A DNA stretch of 64,000 nucleotides, taken from CAVQND01 sp964653485 (GTDB lineage: Bacteria > Verrucomicrobiota > Verrucomicrobiia > Limisphaerales > UBA8199). Location: assembly GCA_964653485.1 (NCBI GenBank), contig CAZZFF010000017.1, positions 1 through 64,000 of the forward strand, given 5' to 3'. Below the pieces are notes generated by a model. It was not told the DNA's origin. It saw only the letters and a list, made by a program, of their open reading frames with translations, and made no database searches. A program made the translations under genes and the position numbers. Numbering within the stretch: the stretch's first letter is position 1; each line of letters begins with the position of its first letter. Below, piece after piece: positions 18,408-25,617 of the stretch.

Positions 18408-18777
18408 GTACCGCCAGGCCGAGGAAATCCGCGAGGTCTTTGGCCGTCATAGCGTCCGCTATCTTTTCATAGGCAAGTCCGGGGCGATCCTGCTTGGCTT
18501 CCCTGACACCACACAGGACGCCGACATTTTGCGCGGCAAGGATTTCGTGCAACTGAAAAACGGCCCCTTCGATCTAGACCTGGTTTTTGCTCCTGACGGG
18601 ATTGAGAGATTTGAGGATGCTTGGCGCCGACGCATCGACGTCGAGGGGTTCCCGGTCTGCCATATCGATGACATTATCGCCAGCAAGGCCGCAACGAACC
18701 GGCAAAAGGATCGCGAATCCCTCCCGCGCCTGCGCTCGTTCCGGGAATACTGGCTCGAACACGGACGCACACGCTAG
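18394..18777 (+). CDS. Short nucleotidyltransferase-fold protein, possibly internally deleted
   Basis: A 127-residue protein resembling AbiEii/MNT-type nucleotidyltransferases: GKSGAILLGFPDTTQDADI gives the helical-turn GxG-like and DxD parts, then FDLDLVFAPDGIERFEDAW gives the third acidic strand, followed by VCHIDDIIASKAATNRQKDRESL. Only about 19 residues separate the DAD and DLD motifs, whereas 35-50 is normal for this fold, suggesting an in-frame internal deletion. ATG 18394 fits the overlap with the upstream gene; the frame extends upstream to 18313 without family character. May be an inactive remnant of a two-gene cassette. Confidence 0.65.
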   Translation: MGAFEYRQAEEIREVFGRHSVRYLFIGKSGAILLGFPDTTQDADILRGKDFVQLKNGPFDLDLVFAPDGIERFEDAWRRRIDVEGFPVCHIDDIIASKAATNRQKDRESLPRLRSFREYWLEHGRTR

Positions 18778-18892
18778 ACGCGCCGGCGTTTCCCGGGCGC
18801 GGAGGATTTTAGTCGCACATCGGGCGGGGATGGGCAAGAATCCGGCACGAACTGCCCGGCAAACGAACCGACCGGGGTGTGACTCAGAACCT

Positions 18893-19921
18893 ATGCGCGA
18901 CAAGACTAAGGCGTCACGAAAGCATAACATCAACAACTCTGGCTGGTTCTGTTGGCGATTGGCTTGGCGCTGGATGGCAACGGGTGGGTTGGGCGCCGGG
19001 CTGGTCCTCGGCATTGGATGCAGGACCCCTCAGCAGCCCTCGTCCAGCGAGACCAGCTATGACCCCACCCCCCGGCTTGCGATTGTCTCGGCCTTTTTGC
19101 CCGAGTTGGAGAAACTGAAGGAACAGACCGAAATCACCGGGGTGAGGGTCATTCATGGCCGCAGGCACTACCTGGGCCGGCTGGCGGGACACCGGGTGGT
19201 GCTGGTCTTGAGCGGCGTGAGCATGGTCAACGCAACGCTGACGGCGCAGTGTCTGGTCGATCATTTCGCCCTCCGCGAAATCGTTTTCTCCGGCATCGCC
19301 GGCGGGGTGAATCCGAACCTGAGGATTGGCGACGTGACGGTGCCGGCGGAATGGGGCCAGTACCAGGAAGCGTTGTTTGCGCGCCAGACTCCAAGCGGCT
19401 GGGAAACGGGGGATTGGCCGACCGATTTTCCGAACTACGGCATGATCTACCCGCAGAGCGTGAAGGTGACGCGGGCGGGCGGGACGCCGGACGGGGGCGA
19501 GAGACGGTTCTGGTTCCCGGTGGATGCGGCGAGCTTGCGGGTGGTTGAGGGGATGACCAACACGCTGGTGCTGAGCCGCGGCGCCGAGGAGGGCCACCCC
19601 CTGGCCGCCACCCCGCGCGTGGTAGCGGGGGGCCGCGGCGTGAGTGGTCCCACCTTCGTGGATAACGCCGCCTACCGCGAATGGGTCTGGCAGACCTTCC
19701 ACGCGGACGCCCTGGACATGGAGACAGCGGCGGTGGCCACGGTGGCCTACGTGAACCGCGTGCCGTTCATCGCGTTCCGCTCCCTATCCGACCTGGCGGG
19801 CGGGGGCGGCGAAAAGAACGAAATGCCCACTTTTTTTGGACTGGCCGCGGGCAATTCGGCGACCGTAGTCCTGGGTTACTTGCGCGCTTTGGACGAAAAC
19901 CAACTTCCGGCCCGGCCTTGA
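18893..19921 (+). CDS. Membrane-anchored MTA/SAH nucleosidase-like phosphorylase-superfamily protein
   Basis: PNP/UDP phosphorylase-superfamily protein of 342 residues. RLAIVSAFLPELEKLKEQ opens the fold, FSGIAGGVNP is the phosphate/ribose loop, and DALDMETAAVA is the catalytic ME-D region of MTA/SAH nucleosidases. A hydrophobic N-terminus (GGLGAGLVLGIGC) indicates export, perhaps lipidation although the lipobox is imperfect. Export is unusual for a nucleosidase and suggests nucleoside cleavage in the periplasm. The NCS2 purine permease gene starts 22 bp after the stop, so the pair could release and import purine bases. Confidence 0.82.
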   Translation: MRDKTKASRKHNINNSGWFCWRLAWRWMATGGLGAGLVLGIGCRTPQQPSSSETSYDPTPRLAIVSAFLPELEKLKEQTEITGVRVIHGRRHYLGRLAGHRVVLVLSGVSMVNATLTAQCLVDHFALREIVFSGIAGGVNPNLRIGDVTVPAEWGQYQEALFARQTPSGWETGDWPTDFPNYGMIYPQSVKVTRAGGTPDGGERRFWFPVDAASLRVVEGMTNTLVLSRGAEEGHPLAATPRVVAGGRGVSGPTFVDNAAYREWVWQTFHADALDMETAAVATVAYVNRVPFIAFRSLSDLAGGGGEKNEMPTFFGLAAGNSATVVLGYLRALDENQLPARP

Positions 19922-19943
19922 GCCACCCATCCAAATCTCCAAT

Positions 19944-21251
19944 ATGAAGCGGTTCTTTGAATTTGAACGTCATCACACCAATTACCGCCAGGAGATCGTG
20001 GCGGGTTGCGCCACGTTTCTCACCATGGCCTATATCATGGTCGTGAACCCGGCGATTCTCGAAGCGGCGGGCATCCCGAAGGGTCCCTCGACGACGGTGA
20101 CGATTCTCACGGCGGTGTTCGGGACGGCGCTGGTGGGAGTGTATGCGCGGCGTCCGTTCGCCATCGCTCCGTACATGGGGGAAAACGCTTTTATCGCATT
20201 TACGGTAGTCAAGGGGATGGGTCTGTCATGGCAGATCGCCTTGGGGGCAATTTTTCTGGCGGGGGTCTTGTTCACCGTGCTGACCCTCATCAAAGTGCGG
20301 GCCTGGATGGCCAACGCCATACCGCTCTCGCTCAAATGCAGTTTTGCCGTCGGCATCGGGCTATTCCTGACGTTCATCGGCCTGAACGACACAGGGATTG
20401 TGACGGTGGGAGTCAAGGGCGCGCCGGTCGCCCTGGGGGCGTTGTCCAGCCGGGAGACGCTGCTGGCGATCGCGGGGTTCCTTCTCATCGCCTGGCTGCT
20501 GGTCAAGCGGGTGCGCGGGGCCATCCTGATCGGCATCCTCGCGATTACGGCCGCGTCCATCTTGCTTGGGATCACGCCCGGGCCGCGCGGGTGGCTCTCC
20601 CTGCCGCCGAATCCCGGGCCGTTGTTGGGGCGGCTTGACATCGCCGGCGCTCTTTCGCCAAAGGGCCTGCCGGTGGTGGTCATCATTTTCGTGATGGCAT
20701 TCGTAGATACGGTGGGGACATTGATCGGCCTGTCTTCGAGGGCCGGGCTGCTGGACGAGCGCGGCGATCTGCCCCAGATCGAAAAACCGATGCTGGCCGA
20801 TGCGTTGTCGAATATGGCCGCCCCGCTGATGGGCACGACGACTTCGGGCGTCTATATCGAGTCGGCCGCCGGCATCGAGGAAGGGGGACGGACGGGTTTT
20901 ACGGCGCTGGTGGTGGCGGGCCTTTTCGCCGTGTCGTTGTTCTGCGTGCCGCTCCTGACCGTGGTGCCGCCGCACGCTTACGGCACGGCCCTGATGGCGA
21001 TCGGCATCTTCATGGTCGCGCCCGTCACGCGCATCAATTTCGAGGACTACACGGAGTTGATTCCGGCGTTTCTGACGATTGTGCTGACCTGCTTCACGTT
21101 CAACATCGGGGTGGGCGTCACCGCCGGGCTGATCACATATCCGGTCATCAAGACGCTGGCCGGGCGCGCCCGCCAGGTCGCTCCCGCGCAATGGGCCCTG
21201 GCCGCTTTGTCGCTCCTGTTCTACCTCTGCTATCCGTATTCACGCGGCTGA
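19944..21251 (+). CDS. NCS2-family purine permease (AdeP/PbuG-like)
   Basis: A 435-residue inner-membrane transporter of the AzgA-like NCS2 subgroup (guanine/hypoxanthine/adenine uptake). Signature segments: GCATFLTMAYIMVVNP, FAIAPYMGENAFIAFTVV, FVMAFVDTVGTLIGLSSRAGLLDE and GTTTSGVYIESAAGIEEGGRTG. About 12 hydrophobic segments are visible and length is typical. It follows the exported nucleosidase gene by 22 bp, consistent with a purine-salvage pair. I saw no purine riboswitch upstream. Confidence 0.92.
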   Translation: MKRFFEFERHHTNYRQEIVAGCATFLTMAYIMVVNPAILEAAGIPKGPSTTVTILTAVFGTALVGVYARRPFAIAPYMGENAFIAFTVVKGMGLSWQIALGAIFLAGVLFTVLTLIKVRAWMANAIPLSLKCSFAVGIGLFLTFIGLNDTGIVTVGVKGAPVALGALSSRETLLAIAGFLLIAWLLVKRVRGAILIGILAITAASILLGITPGPRGWLSLPPNPGPLLGRLDIAGALSPKGLPVVVIIFVMAFVDTVGTLIGLSSRAGLLDERGDLPQIEKPMLADALSNMAAPLMGTTTSGVYIESAAGIEEGGRTGFTALVVAGLFAVSLFCVPLLTVVPPHAYGTALMAIGIFMVAPVTRINFEDYTELIPAFLTIVLTCFTFNIGVGVTAGLITYPVIKTLAGRARQVAPAQWALAALSLLFYLCYPYSRG

Positions 21252-21362
21252 GGCTTCCGGCAGGCCGCTTGGACGCCGGCAGATGGGCACCCGGGGAACC
21301 GAGGGGCGATGGGGGGCGCTTGGTTCCCTCGATCCTCGACCCTCGCGTCCGGATGCTTTTGA

Positions 21363-21390
21363 ACCGCGGTCCGCGGACGGCGGTGCTTTT
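21363..21390 (+). terminator. Possible terminator hairpin after the NCS2 permease
   Basis: An ACCGC/GCGGT stem (21363-21367 with 21380-21384) encloses the 10-bp palindrome GTCCGCGGAC and is followed by GCTTTT. The T-run is short, so this is tentative; it lies between convergent genes. Confidence 0.3.
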
Positions 21391-21394
21391 CGTC

Positions 21395-22819
21395 TCAGCA
21401 GACCCGGACGGTCTGCATATTCAGAAGACGGCCCAGTTTCTCGATGTTTGCGGCAATGTGGCCGACCCCCACCGCGCAATGGTGGGCGGGGCCGCGGGCG
21501 TTCCATTGGTCCACGAAGGCCCGCGCGCCGATGCTGAAACGGTAGCGGCTGTTGGTGTTGCCGATTTCGAGGATCGGGCCGGGAACCGAATGCGCCTCGG
21601 CGACGAGGAATTCGAGGCGGCCATCCACTGTTTGCACAACCGAGAGCAGGGTCACCGGGCCATGCCTGACGGACATCTCGACCGATAAACCGCGGCCAAC
21701 TTTGCCGTGGAAGACCGAGAGCGGCCGGACCTTGGTCTTGCCTTGGGCGATCTTGATGTGGCCCGGTCCGTCGTGGCCCATGAGCACCACGTCCTCATCC
21801 CAGTCGAGCGCGTAATACTCCGTAAACGAACCCCCGGCGCCAAAACTGTCCATGATCTTCATTGCCTGCGCGTTCTTGATCTCCAGTTCGCCCGCGACGG
21901 GGACACCGCGGGCTGTCAGCAGAGAGGTGCCGAGTATGATCGAACTGATCGCCTCCTCGTTTTCCGCGTTGCCGCTGCCCATATAATAATAGGCCATCGA
22001 GCCGAGGTCGTGGTCCCTGACCAGGCGATCCAGGGCGACGGAGGTTCGCGCGGCACAGGCGAGGGCTGCCGGGGAGCAGCCGGGCTGGAGGTCGAACCGG
22101 TTCGAGAACAAGGCGACGCGCTTGCGGACCTGCTCGGCGGTCACCTCGCGCCGCCGGGCTGAGAGTTCGTCCACCTCCACCAACTCGATGTGGCCGCCGA
22201 AATGCGCGCACTGCTGCGTCAGGTCGGAGTAAATATCGAGCATGCCGCAGTAGTAGTGGCCCATCACGCCCAAGCGGTTATGGAACATCACGCAGGCCAC
22301 GCGCGCCGCCTCGGTCCATCCCAACACTTCCGCCCTGACGACAGGGTCGTTTCGCAACCGGCCCGTGATCTGATGGAACGGGATGCGGGCGCGGCTGAAG
22401 ACGTTGGCGATCTCCGGGACCGGGCATGCGCCGCAATGCGCCAGCCACTCCCCGGTCATGGCGGCGCGATCGCCCATGCGGTTGAACCTCGCATAGTCAA
22501 TGGCGCTTTCCGGCGAGAGATTCAGGATGATGATCGGCACCTTGGCGCGCTGCGCCACCGGAAGCACGGTCGAGGAAAGCGCGTAGGTGGTCGCGTGCAA
22601 GAAGATCAGGTCCACGTCGGCCTGGCGGAACCTGTGGGCCGCCTCGAACGCCTTGGCAGGAGTGTCCACCAGGCCAAGGTTGACCACAGTCACGCCCGGG
22701 CGTTCGATAAGCCGATGGACTTCACCGAGATAGCCCTCCAAGCGCCGCTTGAGCCCTTTGAACTGGGGCCAATAGGAATCCAGCCCGATCCCAAAGAGGC
22801 CAATTCTGGTTTGCAGCAT
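21395..22819 (-). CDS. L-arabinose/L-fucose isomerase-like sugar isomerase
   Basis: A 474-residue AraA-related isomerase. The order GELEIKNAQAMKIMDSF (E311), GGSFTEYYALDW (E334), MGHDGPGH (H349) and ARGPAHHCAVG near the C-terminus lines up with the two glutamates and two histidines that bind Mn in AraA. Sequence outside these blocks departs from classical AraA, so the sugar (arabinose, fucose, rhamnose or another) cannot be named. Cytoplasmic. It stands alone, convergent with the purine permease and with no kinase or epimerase beside it. Confidence 0.8.
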   Translation of the reverse strand: MLQTRIGLFGIGLDSYWPQFKGLKRRLEGYLGEVHRLIERPGVTVVNLGLVDTPAKAFEAAHRFRQADVDLIFLHATTYALSSTVLPVAQRAKVPIIILNLSPESAIDYARFNRMGDRAAMTGEWLAHCGACPVPEIANVFSRARIPFHQITGRLRNDPVVRAEVLGWTEAARVACVMFHNRLGVMGHYYCGMLDIYSDLTQQCAHFGGHIELVEVDELSARRREVTAEQVRKRVALFSNRFDLQPGCSPAALACAARTSVALDRLVRDHDLGSMAYYYMGSGNAENEEAISSIILGTSLLTARGVPVAGELEIKNAQAMKIMDSFGAGGSFTEYYALDWDEDVVLMGHDGPGHIKIAQGKTKVRPLSVFHGKVGRGLSVEMSVRHGPVTLLSVVQTVDGRLEFLVAEAHSVPGPILEIGNTNSRYRFSIGARAFVDQWNARGPAHHCAVGVGHIAANIEKLGRLLNMQTVRVC

Positions 22820-22992
22820 AGCTCACTTTAATAAGGCGACCATGATAACCGTCGAATTAAGCACACCGCAAACGAGGTGTCAAAACCCTGCGAGCGGCCG
22901 AGAGGGTCCGGCGTACTCGCAACGAAGGTCGCCATGAACCCAAGATTCATCTGGCCGCTCAGAGGTTGCTTCGTCAGTGGGAAGTCAGGCTG
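22820..22992. other. Intergenic stretch without recognised content
   Basis: 173 bp upstream of the sugar isomerase start, up to the GNAT remnant. Probably holds the isomerase promoter on the minus strand; no convincing ORF or strong hairpin was seen. Confidence 0.4.
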
Positions 22993-23205
22993 TCAGGCGT
23001 CTCTTTGGCCAACCAGTATCTTGCCGAACAGAACCGTCTCGACGGCGCCATAGATGCCGCGGCCCGTTTCCTGATAGCCGTGCTTGCGATAAAACTCCAA
23101 CGTCAATGGCCGCCTGCGCGGCGTCTCCAGGGTGAGCGTACGAATACCGGATAGAAAGGCCCTCCGCTCCAAGTCCCGCAGCAACCGCGTGCCATAACCC
23201 CACTC
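22993..23205 (-). pseudogene. C-terminal fragment of a GNAT N-acetyltransferase
   Basis: About 70 residues match the end of a GNAT domain: WGYGTRLLRDLERRA (acetyl-CoA pyrophosphate loop and helix), IRTLTLETPRRRPLTLEFYRKHGYQETGRG (motif B) and a final strand. The N-terminal half is absent: the homology stops exactly at the left arm of the inverted repeat at 23206, beyond which lies the SBBP gene. An ORF could start within the repeat (ATG 23308-23310), giving 105 residues, but it would lack the substrate-binding half. Truncated by repeat insertion or an associated deletion. Confidence 0.75.
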
Positions 23206-23309
23206 TGGAGTGCGGTGGCAAGCGGAGCGCGACACCGCTTTGGCTCTCGCCACCGCCTTGTTCCTCCGAGGCCAAAGCGGCGTCGCGCTCCGCTTGCCGC
23301 CGCACTCCA
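23206..23309. repeat. Inverted repeat with 39-bp arms (REP/MITE-like hairpin)
   Basis: The arms at 23206-23244 and 23271-23309 are inverted copies matching at 37 of 39 positions, separated by a 26-bp loop. The arm starts TGGAGTGCGG and ends CCGCTTTGGC. It lies between a truncated GNAT gene and the 3' end of the SBBP gene, and could also act as a bidirectional transcription barrier. A single diverged arm occurs at 56044-56082. No transposase is nearby, so it would have been mobilised in trans. Confidence 0.9.
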
Positions 23310-23323
23310 TAAGGGTGCCGTCC

Positions 23324-24973
23324 TCATGGGTTATGCCAGCGGTAGAAGCGCCAGGGATAGAGCGGGGCGTTGGTGTCCATGAGCCGGTAGATGCCGTTGG
23401 TGCCGGCGACCACGGGGCCAAGCTCCGTCCAGTCGATGAAATTGGTCGTGGCGCCAAGGCCGGCGCTGCTGCCGGGAAGGCCGGGCGCTTGCAGGAGCAT
23501 GGCGCCGCCGGGCTGGGGCTGGATTGTCGGCTCCTGCGCATACTTGATGGTCGTGATGTCTGTCCCGCCGGAGGCGTTGGCGGAGTAGCCGGTCACGTAG
23601 ATGCCGCCGTCAGGGGCCACGGCGATGGCGACGGCGCCGCTGTCACCGTTGGTGGGACCATTGTAGAGCTTGCTCCAGAGCAAGTTGCCGTTATTGTCCA
23701 ACTTCGCCGTCGCCCAATCGGTGCCGGTGCCTGAGGCCGGGGTGTAGAGGCCGCACAGGTAGATGTTGCCTGCGGCATCCAAGGCGATTCCGACCGACGC
23801 CGTGTAGCCCTGATCTACAAACCAGAGATCGCTCCTCCAGGCAACCAGCCCCGTACTCGACGCGACCTTCACGCTTATATAGGTGTCGCCGGTAAGGTAG
23901 GCATTCGCCTCCGCGTCAAGCACGATGCTCGTTGGTACCCCAGGAAGCCCAAGCCCGTAAACACCGTGCCACAACTCTTGTCCGCTCGGGGTAACCTTGC
24001 CCGCCTCGCCCGGGCCCGCCCCGCCGTTTGCCATCGCATACACGTTACCAAGGCTGTCGAACAGGAGAGCCGCAACCGAGATTTTGAGGCCATCGAAGTC
24101 GTTCAAGCATTCGCTGGCCCAGTTCTGGGCATCCGTGGGATCGTACTTCACGAGCCAGGGGGATGCATAATAGTGGAGCGGATCCCACGGGTCCACCATC
24201 CCAGCCCATCCTGCCACGTAGAGGTTCCCAGCCTGGTCCATGGCCACCTTTTGCGAGGCCGCCGGGTAACCGGCATGACTGTTGAACGTGCCGAGCCACA
24301 GGTTGCTGCCGCTGCCGCCGAGCTTGACGGTGGCGAACTCGCCGGTGGTGAATCCGGTCACATAAACATTCCCATTCATGTCTGTCGCGACGCTAGTTCC
24401 AGCGTAGGGCGCCACCCAAGCAAGCACCCCGCCCGCGCCGAGTTTCACCGTGCCTCCGGTGCCAGTAACGTACGCATTCCCGACTTGGTCGAGGGCGAGG
24501 GCGGCGACTGTGTTGGTGCCGCCCGCAGGCGGGGCGTAACGGGCGGCCCAGAGCTGTGTGCCACCGGGCGCGTATTTCAAGACCGCGTAATCATAGTTGG
24601 TGGCGGTGCTCTGGGAGGAACCGGCAAGGTAGATGTTCCCCGATCCATCGAGGGCCATCGCCACGGGGCGATGGTCCAGGCTTGTGTACCCGCCATTGTA
24701 ACGCTGAATCCAGGCCTCCTGCACCTGGGCGGCACTGGAAAAGGCGAGCAAGAGGAGCGGCATGACCGCGAACGCCGCCGCTTCAGTGCGGTGTGCGTAT
24801 GCGGCCAGCCGTCCCAGCCGTGATAGCGGCTTCCCGCGCCTCAGCCCAAACCGTTGAAACGGTTGGAACGGCCCGGGCGCCTTGTCACACCGGGCTGAAG
24901 CCTCGGTGTTAATGAGACGCGCCGCCAGGGTGTGAAACGCCCAGGCCAATGGTCGAAATCTCTGCATACACAT
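23324..24973 (-). CDS. SBBP-type beta-propeller secreted protein
   Basis: A 549-residue secreted protein built from SBBP-like repeats (VAMALDGSGNIYLAGSS, LALDQVGNAYVTGTG, VATDMNGNVYVTGFT, VAVAPDGGIYVTGYS), each blade carrying D-x-x-GN-x-Y. The C-terminal 75 residues (TTNFIDWTELGPV ... YRLMDTNAPLYPWRFYR) form a tail frequent on Verrucomicrobia secreted proteins. The signal-like segment MPLLLLAFSSAAQ begins only at residue 71; the preceding residues come from palindromic repeat DNA. The start could therefore be ATG 24973 (touching the upstream stop) or the internal methionine. Function unknown, presumably extracellular binding. Confidence 0.8.
   Translation of the reverse strand: MCMQRFRPLAWAFHTLAARLINTEASARCDKAPGPFQPFQRFGLRRGKPLSRLGRLAAYAHRTEAAAFAVMPLLLLAFSSAAQVQEAWIQRYNGGYTSLDHRPVAMALDGSGNIYLAGSSQSTATNYDYAVLKYAPGGTQLWAARYAPPAGGTNTVAALALDQVGNAYVTGTGGTVKLGAGGVLAWVAPYAGTSVATDMNGNVYVTGFTTGEFATVKLGGSGSNLWLGTFNSHAGYPAASQKVAMDQAGNLYVAGWAGMVDPWDPLHYYASPWLVKYDPTDAQNWASECLNDFDGLKISVAALLFDSLGNVYAMANGGAGPGEAGKVTPSGQELWHGVYGLGLPGVPTSIVLDAEANAYLTGDTYISVKVASSTGLVAWRSDLWFVDQGYTASVGIALDAAGNIYLCGLYTPASGTGTDWATAKLDNNGNLLWSKLYNGPTNGDSGAVAIAVAPDGGIYVTGYSANASGGTDITTIKYAQEPTIQPQPGGAMLLQAPGLPGSSAGLGATTNFIDWTELGPVVAGTNGIYRLMDTNAPLYPWRFYRWHNP
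24778..24937. repeat. Palindrome-rich repeat within the 5' end of the SBBP gene
   Basis: Two clear hairpins: AACCGTT/AACGGTT (24849-24855 and 24858-24864) and an imperfect ACACCGGGCT...AGCCTCGGTGT (24887-24909). A weaker CCGC/GCGG pair lies at 24778-24791. The layout resembles intergenic palindromic repeats, yet it is translated as a basic, non-propeller N-terminal extension. Confidence 0.6.
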
Positions 24974-25331
24974 TCAAGGTTGATACTGCACAGGGAGGTT
25001 GGTTAGCACCAACCCTTGCTGGCCCACAAAGGCCGGGCTAACCGGGACCCCGTTCGTGTTCACGTAATTGTTCTGGACGAGGAACCAGTGCTGGCCGTCC
25101 CAGTACGGCGCCTTCACGTGGAAGCGGGGCAAGGTGGAGTTGCCGAAAACACCCTGACGGCCTCCCGTGACCACATTGCCCACAAAGCTGAAGCTCAAGT
25201 CCAGCAACGGTGTTGGTTCTGGCAACTGTTTTTTGATGGATTCGGGCGCCGGCAGTTGTGCTTTGATTACGACGTCCTGCTCGATCGAAGTCTGGGAATA
25301 GTATCAGGGCAATGCAACGAATAGTTTTCAT
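24974..25331 (-). pseudogene. Frameshifted small secreted protein
   Basis: An ATG at 25329-25331 follows a strong ribosome-binding site (AGAAGGAG on the minus strand) and opens a signal peptide, MKTIRCIALIL. That frame then turns into nonsense, while the adjacent frame continues with a plausible mature protein (YSQTSIEQDVVIKAQLPAPE ... ending LTNLPVQYQP at 24974). A single indel at about 25290-25304, in the signal-peptide region, reconciles both. The stop is immediately followed by the ATG of the SBBP gene, suggesting an operon. The mature part has aromatic motifs (YWDGQHWFLVQNNY) but no family I know. Could be a real mutation or a sequencing/assembly error. Confidence 0.65.
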
Positions 25332-25617
25332 AACACTCCTTCTGAGAAGTTGCGGGTTTCCACCACCAACAGTTTTCCGACCGACTGTCGGCATGTTACA
25401 AGAGAGGCGGCCAGGAGGTCAATAGATTCATTGTTACAGTATTGCTGCATCATAAGCGATGACGATAGCCATAATCGCGCCAGGCATTCAGACCCGCGAA
25501 AGGACCCGCGCGCAGGCCGTTGCGGAAGTTCCGGGGAGAGATTTGGATCCCACTAAACGCATTGCGCGCCGCGGCCGCATGGTTCAGAATGGTGGAAACG
25601 GTCACCATTCCGCGATC
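25332..25617. promoter_or_regulatory. Divergent intergenic region
   Basis: 286 bp between the frameshifted gene (minus) and the C25 peptidase gene (plus). It must hold promoters for both. The peptidase frame is open from 25459, but residues upstream of 25618 have no signal-peptide or family character. No specific operator or riboswitch recognised. Confidence 0.4.
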
